Counted from the first letter of the stretch, positions 24,940-36,194 are shown. The stretch: DNA of 64,000 nt from Mustela lutreola (GCF_030435805.1 NC_081295.1:120317501-120381500), one strand, 5' to 3'. Notes: generated by a model not told the origin, from the letters alone. Translations and numbers: made by a program.

Positions 24940-25035
24940 TCTTCTTGTTTTAAGTAGGATCCACACATAACATGGGGCTTGAACTCACAACTCTTTGATT
25001 AAGAGTTGCATGCCTCACCTAACCGGAGCCGCCAG
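24940..25035 (-). mobile_element. Old SINE fragment, reverse
   Basis: GGGGCTTGAACTCACAACTC is box B in antisense; upstream of the DPA promoter. Confidence 0.55.
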
Positions 25036-25176
25036 AACAGGAGGAAGATAGTTATGATGTCTCTATTGTAGTTTTTTCCCTCTTATTCCCAAATCCCTCA
25101 TAGGTTGGGACTTTCTGGGTCACATTGATCCTGACACTTTCCCACATCCACTCCCAGTGGTTCTATCATTTTCTCT

Positions 25177-25217
25177 CCCAAACAGAGATGCCCATTCTGA
25201 CATTTTCTGAGTTGGCT
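25177..25217 (+). promoter_or_regulatory. DPA promoter X/Y-box-like module
   Basis: CCCAAACAGAGATG (25177-25190) resembles the class II X1 box. A weak TGACA follows at 25198, and CTGAGTTGGCT (25207-25217) resembles the Y box (CTGATTGGCT). The X-to-Y spacing of about 30 bases fits RFX and NF-Y binding under CIITA control. The paralogue at 39214-39255 has a better TGACG and CTGGTTGGCT. Confidence 0.55.
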
Positions 25218-25364
25218 GAGCCCCCTTGAGCAGTTTCACCTCCACCCCTTCTCCCTCCACCAGATAAGGAAGTAAGTCCTGGACTCAGAGCTCCTCCCTA
25301 CCCTGATCTGCCTCAGTCTCTCCTCACTGTCTACCTCACAGGGTCCACTGCAGATAAACCTTGA

Positions 25365-25428
25365 AGACATAAGGAGCCGGTCCCAAGTCATGATCCTGGG
25401 AGCCCCCATGGAACTGGAGCCATCAGGG
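25365..25428 (+). pseudogene. DPA1: DPA exon 1 remnant without start codon
   Basis: Aligned by eye to human DPA1 exon 1, CTTGAAGACAT and TGATCCTGGGAGCCC match the human start region. GGAACTGGAGCCATCAGG matches the end of the leader (GAGAIK in human) before a gtgagt donor. The human ATG position is AAGG, and the hydrophobic core between is deleted. The frame that fits exon 2 is open from 25365 but contains no methionine. Confidence 0.7.
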
Positions 25429-28400
25429 GTGAGTGCTCTGGTGGGCCAGAGAGGGTGGGGACTATAAGGAGACCTGTAGCCCATAGGTGCTTTTATCTCT
25501 CCCATTTTTCCTCTTCCCTCTTTTTCTCTTGTGTGAAGTCTTCTGCTTTTTGTCTTTCTGACAACACTAAGAAGCAGTGTTTATTGAACACTGGCCAAGT
25601 GCTAGATCTCATTTCATTTTCACAACAGTTTTTTCAGGAGGGCATTTATTTCTCTCATTCTAGAAATGAAAAGGCTGAGATCTAAGGGATGTCTCGGGAA
25701 CCCCATGTCACAGTGCCAATAAGTGAGAGCCGTGGCCCTTCATCCTCTGGAGAGCATCTCTCTCTGTCGCTCTTGATGTCCAGAAGTAAACTTCTTGTAA
25801 TTGGAGTCTGCAGTGCTTGTTTTTGCTTTCTCCTGCTTCATTCAGTTCTCAGTCCCCTGCATTCTCCCTTTTGTCTCCTCACATCTCTGATGCTGTGAGA
25901 GTGGCATCCTTACAACCAAAACCACTGGTCACTTCTCTGTATATCTTACCTGTGTCACTAGTAATATTTGCAATGTGACCACTTCCTCCTTTCTGGAATC
26001 TTTCTCTTGTTCTTTGTCTTTGAGGAGCACACTTCCTCCTTGTTCTTCCTACTCATTAGTCCTCTCCCTTTCAGCCTTAAGGAAAAGTTTATTTAAGTGA
26101 TCCTTACACCCAACGTGGGGCTCAAACTCACGACCTGGAGATCAAGAGTCACATGTTCTTCTGACTGAGCTGCTCAGGTGGTCCCAGCAACCTTTTCTAA
26201 ATGTCCATGTTTGTCAGGATGCAGGACCACACACTCTGACCCTGTTATGATGACTTTGTACCTTTCTTGGGTGACTCAATCCAAGCTTATAACTTCATCT
26301 ACAATGAGGACTCCTAGTGTACATCTCTAGCCCAGTCTAGCTTGAGATCCATCCATTATTTCAACCACCCTCAAACTAACTCCACTTTGTCTCCCAGAAA
26401 TTCAAACTCATTATGTCCCCAAAAGAACATTTTATCTTCTCTCACTTCCTTCTCCTTCATTACTTTTCCTGTCACTGATGCCATAATTCTCCACATCGCC
26501 CAGGTATTCTGGACTCCACTTCACATTCCTTCTTCCACCATGGCACTTAATGATTCCTGTGGCTTCTCGTCTCTCCAGTGCCATTCAAACCCATCCTCCC
26601 TTCTCCTTACCCCATGCTGTTGTCCCATCTACACCCTCATCACTTTCCACTTGTTTTCTGAAGAGTCCTGCCGGTCTCACTTACAAACGAGCTTCTTCCA
26701 ATCCATCTTCCCTATAGCTGTCACCTTCAAGTAGAAATCTTATCGTTACAGTCTTGATTAAGATCCTTCAGTGATTTCCCTGGGGCTGTGGATCAAATTC
26801 AAACATCTGCAATTAGCATACAAGGCAGGTCCTAGTGCAGCCCTTCCACAACCTTTGAGCTTCAGTCATATCCAAGGGCTCTGAGTCCTCCATGAAGTCC
26901 CATGCCTTTCTGCTCCTATGTCTCCCATGAGAGATGCCACTTCCTTCTATTTCTGCTTTGATATCTCACATAGAGACCATCTCTAGGAAGTTTACTTCAA
27001 TCTCATTCCAATGCTCTCCTTTTGCTCCCAAGTACCATCTGCATATACCTTGTGATAACACAGCAGTGATGAAACCACATATATACTAACTGTCCTTTCT
27101 TTGTCTCTCTCATTCTTTGGATTTCAAGTAGCTTGAGGACAAGGACCGTGTCTTCTGAGTTATATCCTTAAGCGCCTGGAGAATGAACGTTCACAATGAA
27201 GGCTTTTTTGACTGAATGCAAACGAACATCTGTAAGAGTGTAATTTGCTTCACAGTGCACAGGCCAGTTTTAAAAATTTGCAAAAACAATAAAAATGAGA
27301 TATCCTAAGGTGAACAAATTATGTCCATATAATAGCCACGTCTGTACTTTTTCTATTTTCTTTTTCTTTCATCTTTTCTCTAGGTGAGTGATTTTCCCCA
27401 AGCATTTTTGTGAGACAGTGAATCCTGTCACTAGAAGTGTCCAGGGAGAGGATAAGTTCTCCTCGTGTTGGAGCTGCAGGGCGAAATCTTTCTTTCTTTC
27501 TTTTTTTCTTTTTTCTTTCTTTTTTTTAAAGATTCTATTCATTTATTTGACAGACAGAGATCACAAGTAGGCAGAGAGGCAGGCAGAGAGAGAGGAGGAG
27601 GAATCAGTCTTCCCGCTGAGCAGAGAGCCCGATGCAGGGCTCGATCACAGGACCCTGAGATCATGACCTGTGCTGAAAGCAGAGGCTTAACCCTCTGAGC
27701 CACCCAGGCACCCCCGGGCGAAATCTTTCAATCAGGAGTTGGACCAGTGAGCCCCGGAGTGTCACTTCCTCTTGGTTCCTTTCTTTTTCTCAGCCCCAAA
27801 CTCTCTCATTTTCATTGTTTCATTGTAATATTAATAGATTTTTTCTTTTGCTAATCTCCCTTCCTCCTTCCATCCCTCCCCCTCTCTCTCCTTCCCTTCC
27901 TTCCTTCCTTCCTTCCTTCCTTCCTTCCTTCCTTCCTTTCTGGAAAAGGTAGACTTTTAATAACTGCTTTTATCACCAGGTTAAGTCATGCAGTTACAAA
28001 GTAGTTAGAAGTTTCTGAAAGGGCATTGTTGCTGCTGTGGTTGTTTTTAAAGCTCTTTCTTACATAAATAATATCCAGTACTTCATTGGGACACTGCTGT
28101 TCAAACCTTTGCTGCTTCTTACACATCAGGTAAAACGAAGATGCTGTCCCATAGGTGTTTCAAATCCAACAATCTTTTTTTCCAGGGGAAATTATCTTTA
28201 ACAGCATAAAGTCAGCAAGAAAATTTGTGAATGTTGTGTGAACGTAACACTTTAAAATTTAATTTGCCTTAAATGAAGTTGTTGTGGACAAAATTCCATA
28301 ATCTACCATTTTTATTCTAAAGCTAAAAAAGTAACTGGAAGTCTATAAATGACACCAAGACTCTGGACACCTTTTTATTTCCTTCACAATTAAAAAAAAT

Positions 28401-31400
28401 CTCCACTCTGATGGATTTTTATTCCACTCTCCCCCTCCCCCTACCCATTCTGTGGCTTTATCACTAATTTTATACGTCTGGTCTAACAAGGATTCTGAGA
28501 TAATTGTGCATGTGGGTGAGGAGATGATTCAATCTTGACTCTACCAGGAGCTGTGCTACCCTGGGCTAGTTACTTAACCTTTGTGGGCAGGTCCTTAACA
28601 TGCAAATGAATGCTTTATGTGGAGGTCTGAAGATTTAAAAAATAAATCGAACACATAGTAAGTCCTCCATAGATATTATTTTTTATTGTGTTCAGTGTGA
28701 CTGTTACTGTACTGGAGTGATGGATGCTTAAGTTTTCAGGAACAAGGGAAACAACCTAAATTCTCAGTCATTTCTCTCATTGCTTCTTCCCATTTCTTTT
28801 TTTTTTTTTTCATTTTTCATTTCTCATTTTCTGTGTTATTCTTTCATGTTATTACTGTTTGCTTCCTATGTTCTGTTTCCTCTTCTACATAATCACCTGT
28901 TCTCCAATCTCCCTTCTTCTTCAAGCAGGGGTCCATATGTCAGTGTATGCTGAGTTCGTCCAGACACACAGACCCTCTGGGGAGTACATGTTTGAGTTTG
29001 ATGGGGATGAGCAGTTCTATGTGGACCTGGATAAGAAGGAGACTGTCTGGCATCTCCCAGATTTTATTCATGCCTTTGACTTTGATGCTTGGAGGGGTAT
29101 TGCTGACATTGTCATGGCAAAGAAGAACTTGAACAGCCTGATCCAACGGTCCAACCACACCAGGGCCACAAATGGTACTGCTTGCTCTTGCTCATATCTC
29201 TACCACCCAACTGCAGCCTCTCCATGCTTTATCCTCTGCTACATAGAGAATGGGAGACTCAGATATCCACTCATGAATGAAACTCTCCTCATTGAATGAA
29301 CAATATTAAGCCCACAAATCTGGGTCCTTAGGTCATCAAAAGAATCATTTATTCTTCTTTTTAAAAAGATTTTATTTATTTATTTGACAGACAGGGATCA
29401 CAAGTATACAGAGGGGCAGGCAGAGAGGGGAAACCAGGCTCCCCGCTGAGCAGAGAGCCCAACGTGGGGCTCGATCCCAGGATCCTTGGATCATGACCTG
29501 AGCTGAAGGCAGAGGATTTAACCCACTGAGCCACCCAAGCACCCCTCATTTTCTTCTTATTCAAGAACAGGTTGAGCTGGGGGAGGCCAGTTAGGAACAT
29601 GAGAAGCTATGACTTTGATCTGGGAGTTGGTGTGGGGGCGATGGACAAAGGATTGGCATGAGAGAGGTGGCCTCTAACCTGGAGTCTATAGGGGTTATGT
29701 TGGTAGAGACCTTTGAGATTCAGGCAAAGGCAGCAGACTTACCAGGTTCTGTCTCTTCTCAGAGCCACCTGAGGTGACCGTGTTTCCCAAGGAGCCTGTG
29801 GAGCTGGGACAACCAAATACTCTCATCTGTCATGTGGACAAGTTCTTCCCACCTGTGCTCAATGTCACATGGCTGCGCAATGGGCAGATGGTCACTGAAG
29901 GTATAGCTGAGACCATCTTCCTGCCCAGCACAGAATTTAGATTCCACAAGTTCCACTACTTAACCTTCCTTCCCATGGCTGAAGATGTCTATGACTGCAA
30001 GGTGGAGCACTGGGGCCTGGACCAGCCGCTCCTTCAGCACTGGGGTACGGAGCTCTGTCCCTTTACCAGCGCTGTCCTGACACCATCTTTATTTCCAGGA
30101 TCCATCTCTCTGCAGCACCTTCTTTCCTTAATCTCATGTGTCTTATTGTCACTTTATCCAAACTTCACTGGTGATCTCACAGTTTCTAACTCTTCATACT
30201 CCTACACCTGAGCCAGCTGCTGCTTTCCGTGCCTTCTAACTCTGTCTTTCCTTTGTGCCCCAGAGGCCCAGGAGCTGATCCAGGTGCCCGAGACGAAGGA
30301 GACTGTGGTCTGTGTCCTGGGTCTGGTGGTAGGCATGGCGGGCATCATCACTGGCATCATTGTCCTGAAGACCAGGCAGCCTGACAGCATCCCTGGGTGC
30401 AGGGGCTCCTGTGAGTTTTCCAGAGCTGGTACCAGGGACACAGTGCAAAAGAGGAGGCAGTCCAGTGTCGGGGGTGGGGTGGTGGATGAGAAGGAGAAGC
30501 ACTTCAACAGGCATTCTTTGAGCACTTTGTTATTTCCGAATCACCGGCTAGAGGAAAACAATACAATGATAAGACCGTTGGCTGAGTTGCTTACTACTTA
30601 ACAGGCCCTATTCTATATGCTTCTTATGTATTCAGTTACTTATGTCTGGAAGTTGGTACCATTATTTCCCCATCATACAGAGGGGAAGCAGACATGAAGG
30701 GGGTGAAGGAGCCTGTCCAAAATCACCCAGTTTGAAAGGTACAGAGTCTGGATTTGAACTCAGCCCTTGGGACTCCAGAAGCTCAGTTTTATCCAATATG
30801 TAGATTATATAGGTCTTCTGCAGTCATTTTATTGCTCCCTGACAATCTTCATAACCTTGATTTTCTTCTGTTGTCATAGTGATGTCTATGAACCTCTAAT
30901 ACTGTGTTAAACATGTGTAATTATTAAAGGACATCCTACCTTTTGCATAATCTCAAAGGGAATGCATTTAATTTCTCCATAAATATATATGCTATAGATT
31001 TTTGGTAAATAAGCTTTGCCATATGGTAAAATTGATCAAATTGTTTATGCAGTTATTGAGTTGAATTCAGTTGAAATTAATACAAATGTTCTTTTTTCTG
31101 GTTTACTAATTTTTTTTTTATCATATTATTGATTTTCTGACATTGAGATTTCAATGCATTCCTAGCTAGGTGTTTTGTGTGGTCTCAGCCTCTCCATGGT
31201 GATGTGACCAGCTAAGAATGCCTGGAGAACTCACCTGGGGAGAATCCCTACAGGCATTTCTCAGACAGGCCCTTATGGTTCTTATGACTGCAGGACACTC
31301 CTCAGCAACAGCCATCAGGGACCTTTGAGAAAAACAAGATATATTGATTTATTTCTCACAAGTCCTGGAGGGTACGTGGCCTGATCAGAGCCACACAGTG

Positions 31401-34400
31401 AAGTTGTAGGGGGTGGGAGAGATCTGGGGATCTGCCATAATTGGGGTTGAGGAAGGGGTTCCTCAGATTTCACAGGGTCACGCTTTATTGGTGAATTTAA
31501 AAAGTAAGAACTGGAGTTAAAGCGCAAGAAGGGAAAAGCAGGGTCACTCAAGCAGTTTGTTATCTAGGTCACCCAAGACTTTCTAAAAGGGGAACTTCAT
31601 GGGGGCAGGGCAAGGGGGTGCAGCCCGACTCTTTATTCTTTATCTAGTTGTGTATCAGGCAATATGTTTCCTTTAGATGGATATCTTTGAGATGGATGCC
31701 TTGGCAATCAGAAGCTTAACGTCAGGCAGGCACTGACATTTCAATAAAAAAACGAATAGTCATGCACTTACACTGTCCTAGTACAAATCTTATTTGGTGG
31801 AAATGAATCATGCTTGTAATACATTGTTGGACTCAGTGACATGGCTGACATTAATCCATAATTTTCTACTCTTGTACTATCCTTAGCTGGCTTTAAAAAT
31901 AAAGGTGCATCGGCCTCATAAGATGATTTGGAAAGCTTTTGTTCTTTTCTGTGTTCTAGAATGACATGTACAAGAGAGGAACGATTTGTTTTTGAAATAT
32001 CCTAGCTGCCACGTTAGGACAGGCGCTGTTGGGAAGGTGTTCTTTGCTTTCCAAGCCGGTGTCTTTGATGCTCCTGACTCTATTTCAGGTTTCTACTACT
32101 CCCCGTAGTTCTGACCTTTTTATCTTTCTAGAAGTGTATCCATCTAATCTAAATTTTCAGATTTATTGCAATAGAGTTGATCATAACAAACTTTTTTTCA
32201 TTTAAAAATGTCTGTGTATATAGTTGTTTCTCCTTTTCATTCTGAATCTCCTACATTTTCCTTAACGGTTTTGCCAGATGAGTCTATCACTGAATCAAAC
32301 TTTGATTTTGTTTATCTTCCCTACTTTTTGTTCTCTAGTTCACTGAATTCTAATTCACTGTCTTTATTATTTACATTTTTTTCTTTTGCTCTTTTTCTAC
32401 TTTCCCATTCTCTTAATGGAAATGACTATCACATTTGTTTTTAGGCTTCCTTTCTTAATACATTTGTTTAAAAGCTAGACATTTCCTTCTAGGCACTACT
32501 TTTGATATACAGGTTGTCACTGAGTACTGAGTGTTCCATCATTTAGATTTTTATTCCTAGCATTATTTAATTGTATGTTTGGGGTATATGGAGTTCATTT
32601 GTTTATTCTTTTTCATCAGTTTAGAATTCAATTGCATTATAGCCAAAGAACATATTCATAATCTGATATTCATTTGAACACACTGAGGTTTTCTTTGTGG
32701 CTTAATGCATGTTGTTTTCATAGATGTGCCACGTGAGCTTGAAAACCATGTGCATGTTGTTGGTTGTAGAAATCTCTATGTAGTTATTTGAGCCTTTTAC
32801 TTGTATTATTTAGATCTTTGTTTTTATTTGTATTATTTAGATCTTTATATCTTTGTTTACTTTCTTTTTGCTTCTGCGCTTAGTTTTTGAGGATATGTTA
32901 AAATCTGCAGTTTAATTTGAAGAGTTTTAATATTTAGAGTCTTCCTCCACATATTTCTGTCATTTGTTGCTCTTGTATTTTGAGGTTTTATTTTCAGGGA
33001 AATATATGTTCATATTCATTGCAGTTTCTTGCTCTAGTTTTTTCCACTTGTCTTTAATTCTCTTTTGGCAGATGTGTGATTTGTTATATCAGTTATCTTT
33101 GTTTATCTGCCTGAAGTGTCTTTTTCCATTATTTGGTTTTGACCTTCAGTATTCATGTATTCTGTCTGACTTTGTTAGACTATGTAGAAGGTACAATTTG
33201 AGAGGCTCTTCTTTTTAATTGGTTGGTTAGCTCATTCAATTAATTGCAATTACTATTAAGTTAAAAATTTACTATCATATTATTAAAATGTTTTATTTAA
33301 TATACTTTTTCTTGTTCATTTTTCTCATCTCTCTTTCCTAAAGGCTAGGCCAAATTCTGTTACTAAAAAAGTTGTATTTTCTAAATGTACTCATGAAATG
33401 GTTTATCTTAATGCTCTAATTACATCAATTAGAACACTGATAAATCCCTTTATTCTTCCTGCCCCACAAAGGAGACAAGCACTTTGCAGTGTTTTTCGTT
33501 TCTCCCTATTATCACTACCTAGGATTTCTTTTGTGTTAATATTAATCACATTTTTAGTTTTCGTTCATTTTAAATACATTTTTCTTTTTTAAAAAAGATT
33601 TTATTTATTTGTGAGTGAGAGAGAGTGCACAAGCAGGGGGAGTAGCAGGCAAAGGGAGAAGCAGGCTCCCTGCTGAGCAAGGAGCCTGATGTGGGACTTA
33701 GTCCCAGGACGCTAGGACCATGATCCCCACCAAAGGCCAGCACTTAACTGACTGAGCCACCCAGGCATGCCACATTTTTCTTACTTTAAAAAAAATTTAG
33801 CCTCTGCTTTTTAAGAGAACAATAACTTTTTAAAATTATTTGATCTTTCTTATTTTCCACACTTCTCTTAGATGTGTTTCTCTTTTTGGGGGGGTGCTTT
33901 TTAAAAAAGTATTTTAGGGGAACCTTGGTGGCTCAGTCAGTTAAGCATCTGCCTTCAGCTCAGGTCATGATCCCAGGGTCCTGGGATTGAGTCCCACATT
34001 GGGCTCCCATCCCAACAGGGAGCCTGCTTCTCCCTCTGCATCTCCTCACACTTGTGATCTCTCTCTTTCTGTGTTGTGTGTGTGTGTGTCTCAGATAAAC
34101 ATAAAATCTCTTTAAAAAATTATAAAAAGTATTTTTAAAGTGTGTCAAATAAATAAAGTCTTTTAAAATTTATCTAAAAAGTATTTTAAAAGTTTTTTTT
34201 TTAAATAGCAAAGCATCTAAGGTTGAAATATTTGAAAGTATTCATATATTAAAATGACTGTGTGTTGTGGGTATATATTTTGGGATTGAAAGTTATTTTT
34301 CTTCAGTTCTATGCAAGTGACATCCCATTAAGTGCTGCTCTTGATAGGAGTGATGTTTATTAATTCTTTTCCAGATCGATCTGCTCTTGTTTTTTTATCA

Positions 34401-35188
34401 GTGGAACTGCTCACTCTGCAAGTGTTGAGAATGGTTTTTTTGAGAATTTTTTTGTCTTTGAAGTTCTTACAGTTTTCTTATAATGTATTAAATATGTGCT
34501 TTTTAAGGAGACATGTTTTTTAAAAACTCTATTTTTCATCAATGTACCATGTCAAACTAAGTTATTTCATCTTTCTATAAAGCCTAGAAATCTATTCTTT
34601 TTTCCAGACATTTCATCTCCTTTTACTATTTCCCCCACTTCCTAGTGGGGGGTTGGTTAACAAGACGTCAGGATGTCCGCATTGATCCTCCATGTCTCAC
34701 AGTTTTTCTTTTATGTTTCCTCTTGTTTAAACAAGAGTAAAAGGAGATGAAATGTCTGTAAGAACTTCAAAGACAAAAAAATTCTCAAAAAAACCATTAT
34801 TAAAACTCAATATTTCTGCTTGATTCATTGGTTCCTTTTTTTTTTTTTTTTGCCTCAAATTACTAATATCCTTCTTTGGCTCTCTTTTTAAACCCTTTTA
34901 CTGTGAATGAGCAGATATACGTAAGGAATATATAAAACATTAATGTACAGCCAGTGATTATCAACTAACACCCATGTAACTAGTACCTAGGTCAGGGAGT
35001 AGAACATCACCAATATCCCAGAGGCCTTCTTTGGGGCCCAGGGGGACCTAAAAACCTGGTCTTTAGGTATTGAGGATGCAAAGTTAAATAGGGAGTTGTA
35101 ACCCCACTGTGTTTGTTGTATTGCAGGTGACAACCCTTATGAGACAGAAGAGGATATAGGGGAATGCCCAGCAACAGATCTACTTTAA
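25390..35188 (+). CDS. DPA1: MHC class II DP alpha chain gene; exons 2-5 intact, leader exon damaged
   Basis: This gene encodes the DP alpha chain, partner of DP beta. Exon 2 (28929-29174, 246 nt), exon 3 (29763-30044, 282 nt) and exon 4 (30264-30410) are open, in phase and close to human DPA1; exon 5 (35127-35188 plus UTR) adds a tail and stop. The exon 1 homologue ends at the donor at 25428, but relative to human DPA1 the start codon position reads AAGG and about 25 bases of the signal-peptide core are missing. No ATG lies in the frame that joins exon 2. The ATG at 25390 gives 13 codons and enters exon 2 out of frame. The gene is therefore either dead, despite a clean body, or begins elsewhere (see the intron 1 leader). 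Map order leaves open that it corresponds to human DPA2. The first start given here is the only ATG run in exon 1 and is not functional in frame. Confidence 0.75.
25560..25735 (+). repeat. MIR element
   Basis: TTTATTGAACACTGGCCAAGTG, then TCATTCTAGAAATGAAAAGG, is the MIR core pattern. In DPA intron 1. Confidence 0.55.
26083..26186 (-). mobile_element. Old SINE fragment, reverse
   Basis: GGGGCTCAAACTCACGACCT and GAGCTGCTCAGGTGGTCCC; DPA intron 1. Confidence 0.65.
26420..27235 (+). mobile_element. LINE-2 3' region
   Basis: CTTGAGGACAAGGACCGTGTC near the end and the preceding pattern (CAAATTCAAACATCTGCAATTA) match the old mammalian L2 3' part. It lies in DPA intron 1. Confidence 0.55.
27522..27714 (-). 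mobile_element. Carnivore SINE in DPA intron 1, reverse
   Basis: Duplication GGGCGAAATCTTTC at about 27479 and 27716. Confidence 0.92.
27855..27940 (+). repeat. (TTCC)n microsatellite
   Basis: Pyrimidine run in DPA intron 1, pure TTCC from about 27896. Confidence 0.93.
28525..28690 (+). repeat. MIR element
   Basis: CCCTGGGCTAGTTACTTAACCT and ACATAGTAAGTCCTCCATAG are MIR signatures. In DPA intron 1. Confidence 0.6.
28868..28928 (+). other. Intron 1 segment in frame with DPA exon 2, signal-peptide-like
   Basis: The ATG at 28868 opens a frame running straight through the exon 2 acceptor into [10 protein letters not shown]. It encodes [20 protein letters not shown], which has a hydrophobic core and small residue at the end. 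Polypyrimidine tracts encode Phe, Leu and Ser by nature, so this may be chance. It would matter only if transcription starts in intron 1 or the acceptor is skipped. Confidence 0.35.
28929..29174 (+). CDS. DPA1: DPA exon 2: alpha-1 peptide-binding domain
   Basis: The exon is 246 nt, the same as human DPA1. It starts [20 protein letters not shown] and includes [16 protein letters not shown] and [12 protein letters not shown], which keeps the NHT glycosylation site and the peptide-contacting asparagines. It has an AG acceptor and a gtac donor. No stops are present. Confidence 0.92.
29360..29544 (-). mobile_element. Carnivore SINE in DPA intron 2, reverse
   Basis: Full-length, TCATTTATTCTTCTT / TCATTTTCTTCTT flanks. 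Confidence 0.9.
29763..30044 (+). CDS. DPA1: DPA exon 3: alpha-2 Ig domain
   Basis: The exon is 282 nt, with [19 protein letters not shown] at the start and the Ig cysteines in LICHVDKFF and [14 protein letters not shown] is the conserved second glycosylation site. Near-identity to the human DPA1 protein over most strands argues for long purifying selection. Confidence 0.93.
30264..30410 (+). CDS. DPA1: DPA exon 4: connecting peptide, membrane helix, tail start
   Basis: Reads [17 protein letters not shown], then [20 protein letters not shown], a class II alpha membrane helix. Human DPA1 stops within this exon (QGTL stop). Here the homologous CTGTGA is one frame off, so the frame stays open to a gtgagt donor at 30411 and can join exon 5. 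Confidence 0.82.
30510..30790 (+). repeat. MIR element
   Basis: GGCATTCTTTGAGCACTTTG, CCCCATCATACAGAGGGGAA and GGATTTGAACTCAG are the MIR core, in DPA intron 4. Confidence 0.65.
33585..33772 (-). mobile_element. Older SINE in DPA intron 4, reverse
   Basis: Diverged full-length copy in the old L1. Confidence 0.85.
33917..34165 (+). mobile_element. Older SINE in DPA intron 4
   Basis: Head GGGAACCTTGGTGGCTCAGT; a second SINE-type tail (GTCAAATAAATAAAGTC) follows at 34144. Confidence 0.8.
34430..34798. repeat. Fold-back inverted repeat in DPA intron 4
   Basis: Segment A (34430-34472, 43 bp) is perfectly inverted at 34756-34798. Segment B (34605-34626, 22 bp) is perfectly inverted at 34737-34758. 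In the right arm B' and A' abut, sharing CTG, whereas A and B are 132 bp apart in the left arm. An 18-bp perfect palindrome (CTCTTGTTTAAACAAGAG, 34720-34737) marks the turn. Confidence 0.93.
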
Positions 35189-35345
35189 AGCTCCAGTGCC
35201 TCTGAATGTCTGTGCCCCTCAACACCAATGATCGATGTCCCCAAAGACCCCTCCAATCCCTGCCTGTCTGTGATCCTACTCGCACTTCGCACCTGCGAAG
35301 GGCCTCATACATAGAAAGTACTCAATAAATGCTGAAAATTGATGT
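35127..35345 (+). CDS. DPA1: DPA exon 5: extra cytoplasmic tail, stop and 3' UTR
   Basis: A TTGCAG acceptor is followed by GTGACAACC, homologous to the human DPA1 3' UTR exon (GTGACAAAATATC, then GAACAGAAGAGGA). Joined to exon 4 it reads [20 protein letters not shown] and stops at 35186-35188. AATAAA at 35324-35329 is the probable polyadenylation signal, so the transcript should end near 35345. Confidence 0.65.
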
Positions 35346-36119
35346 ATGGTGACAATTTAATCCCCACACTGGATGGTCTATAGGCCCTGGTTTTCTCTGA
35401 GACTCCTCCCTACAGAGCATCCTTTCTAAGTAATTCCAAGGACCAAAAAATACCTATGTGTATTAGACATTTCTGGTGCCTTCTCTGTGACTCCCGGGCC
35501 TTTCCTCAGTCTCTGTATCTTCAGTTCCCTAGGAGCACATACCTTGGACCTGTAATGTGGATGTAGTTATTGCAGCTCCTGAGCCTGTCGGGCTTAGAGA
35601 GTGTTTGCTCTGCCCGGGTACTTCCCTAGCCTACAGCATGGGGTTGAGGACACAAGGATGGTTGGTGTCACCATGGGCCATGGGGTTGATTTACTTGGAA
35701 CTATTCATCTCACTTTCTCCATCCTGCTGTGAATCTCCTTAGTTCACCCCCTTTTGTTTTACCCAGAATTCTGACCACTTCTGGACTCTGACCCCCAGGT
35801 TTCCTCTCCTCCTCCAGACAGCAGAAAAGATCCATTGTCCTGTTTTGCAGGAGTTTCCCATAGTAAAGTTAAGCCTTTAGTGACTTCATGTCTTCTTTTC
35901 TACTACGTCATACTGTACCCCATCCACTAGTCCTCCACCTTAAGTTTTCTTAATTCTATTTATTTATTTATTTAACTTTATCTTTACCTTTTTTTTTTTT
36001 ACTTTATTTTTACTTTATTCCCCCCATATTTTTTCAGGGGTACCTGCAACCATCTTTGCAGATCCCAGCACGTTAGCTGGTTTACTGATGTCTGAATCTC
36101 AACTGTCAATTAATGTCAT
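35346..36119. other. DPA 3' flank
   Basis: No exon recognised. A second DPB gene body would be expected here and is missing. Confidence 0.5.
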
Positions 36120-36194
36120 GTCTCCTGCAGGGTCTCTGGGGCTGGAGCAAAGTATGGGGATATGGATGAGTATCTGTTTCAGATGGAGAGTTTT

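Larger units (their letters stand above)
22516..25176. other. DPB-DPA head-to-head spacer
   Basis: About 2.7 kb shared by the two promoters, with a MIR, several SINEs and one L1 end. It is paralogous to 37.7-39.2 kb outside the insertions. Confidence 0.65.
31840..34560 (-). mobile_element. Old LINE-1-like sequence, reverse, in DPA intron 4
   Basis: Antisense ORF2-like text such as GGTGCATCGGCCTCATAAGA (31900) and later AT-rich stretches (ATTGCATTATAGCCAAAGAAC) resemble old mammalian L1. It is strongly decayed and broken by SINEs at 33585 and 33917. Confidence 0.5.

Noticed and set aside
25390-25428. ATG at 25390 as DPA start
   Set aside because: Exactly 13 codons to the donor, so exon 2 would be read out of frame and stop near 29130; also gives no hydrophobic leader.
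26342-26734. 130-codon Ser/Thr/Phe-rich frame
   Set aside because: Lies in an L2 fossil; composition reflects C/T-rich repeat sequence.
31140-31720. Possible mobile element or exon in DPA intron 4
   Set aside because: Repeat-like feel, but no ends, frame or family could be identified by eye.
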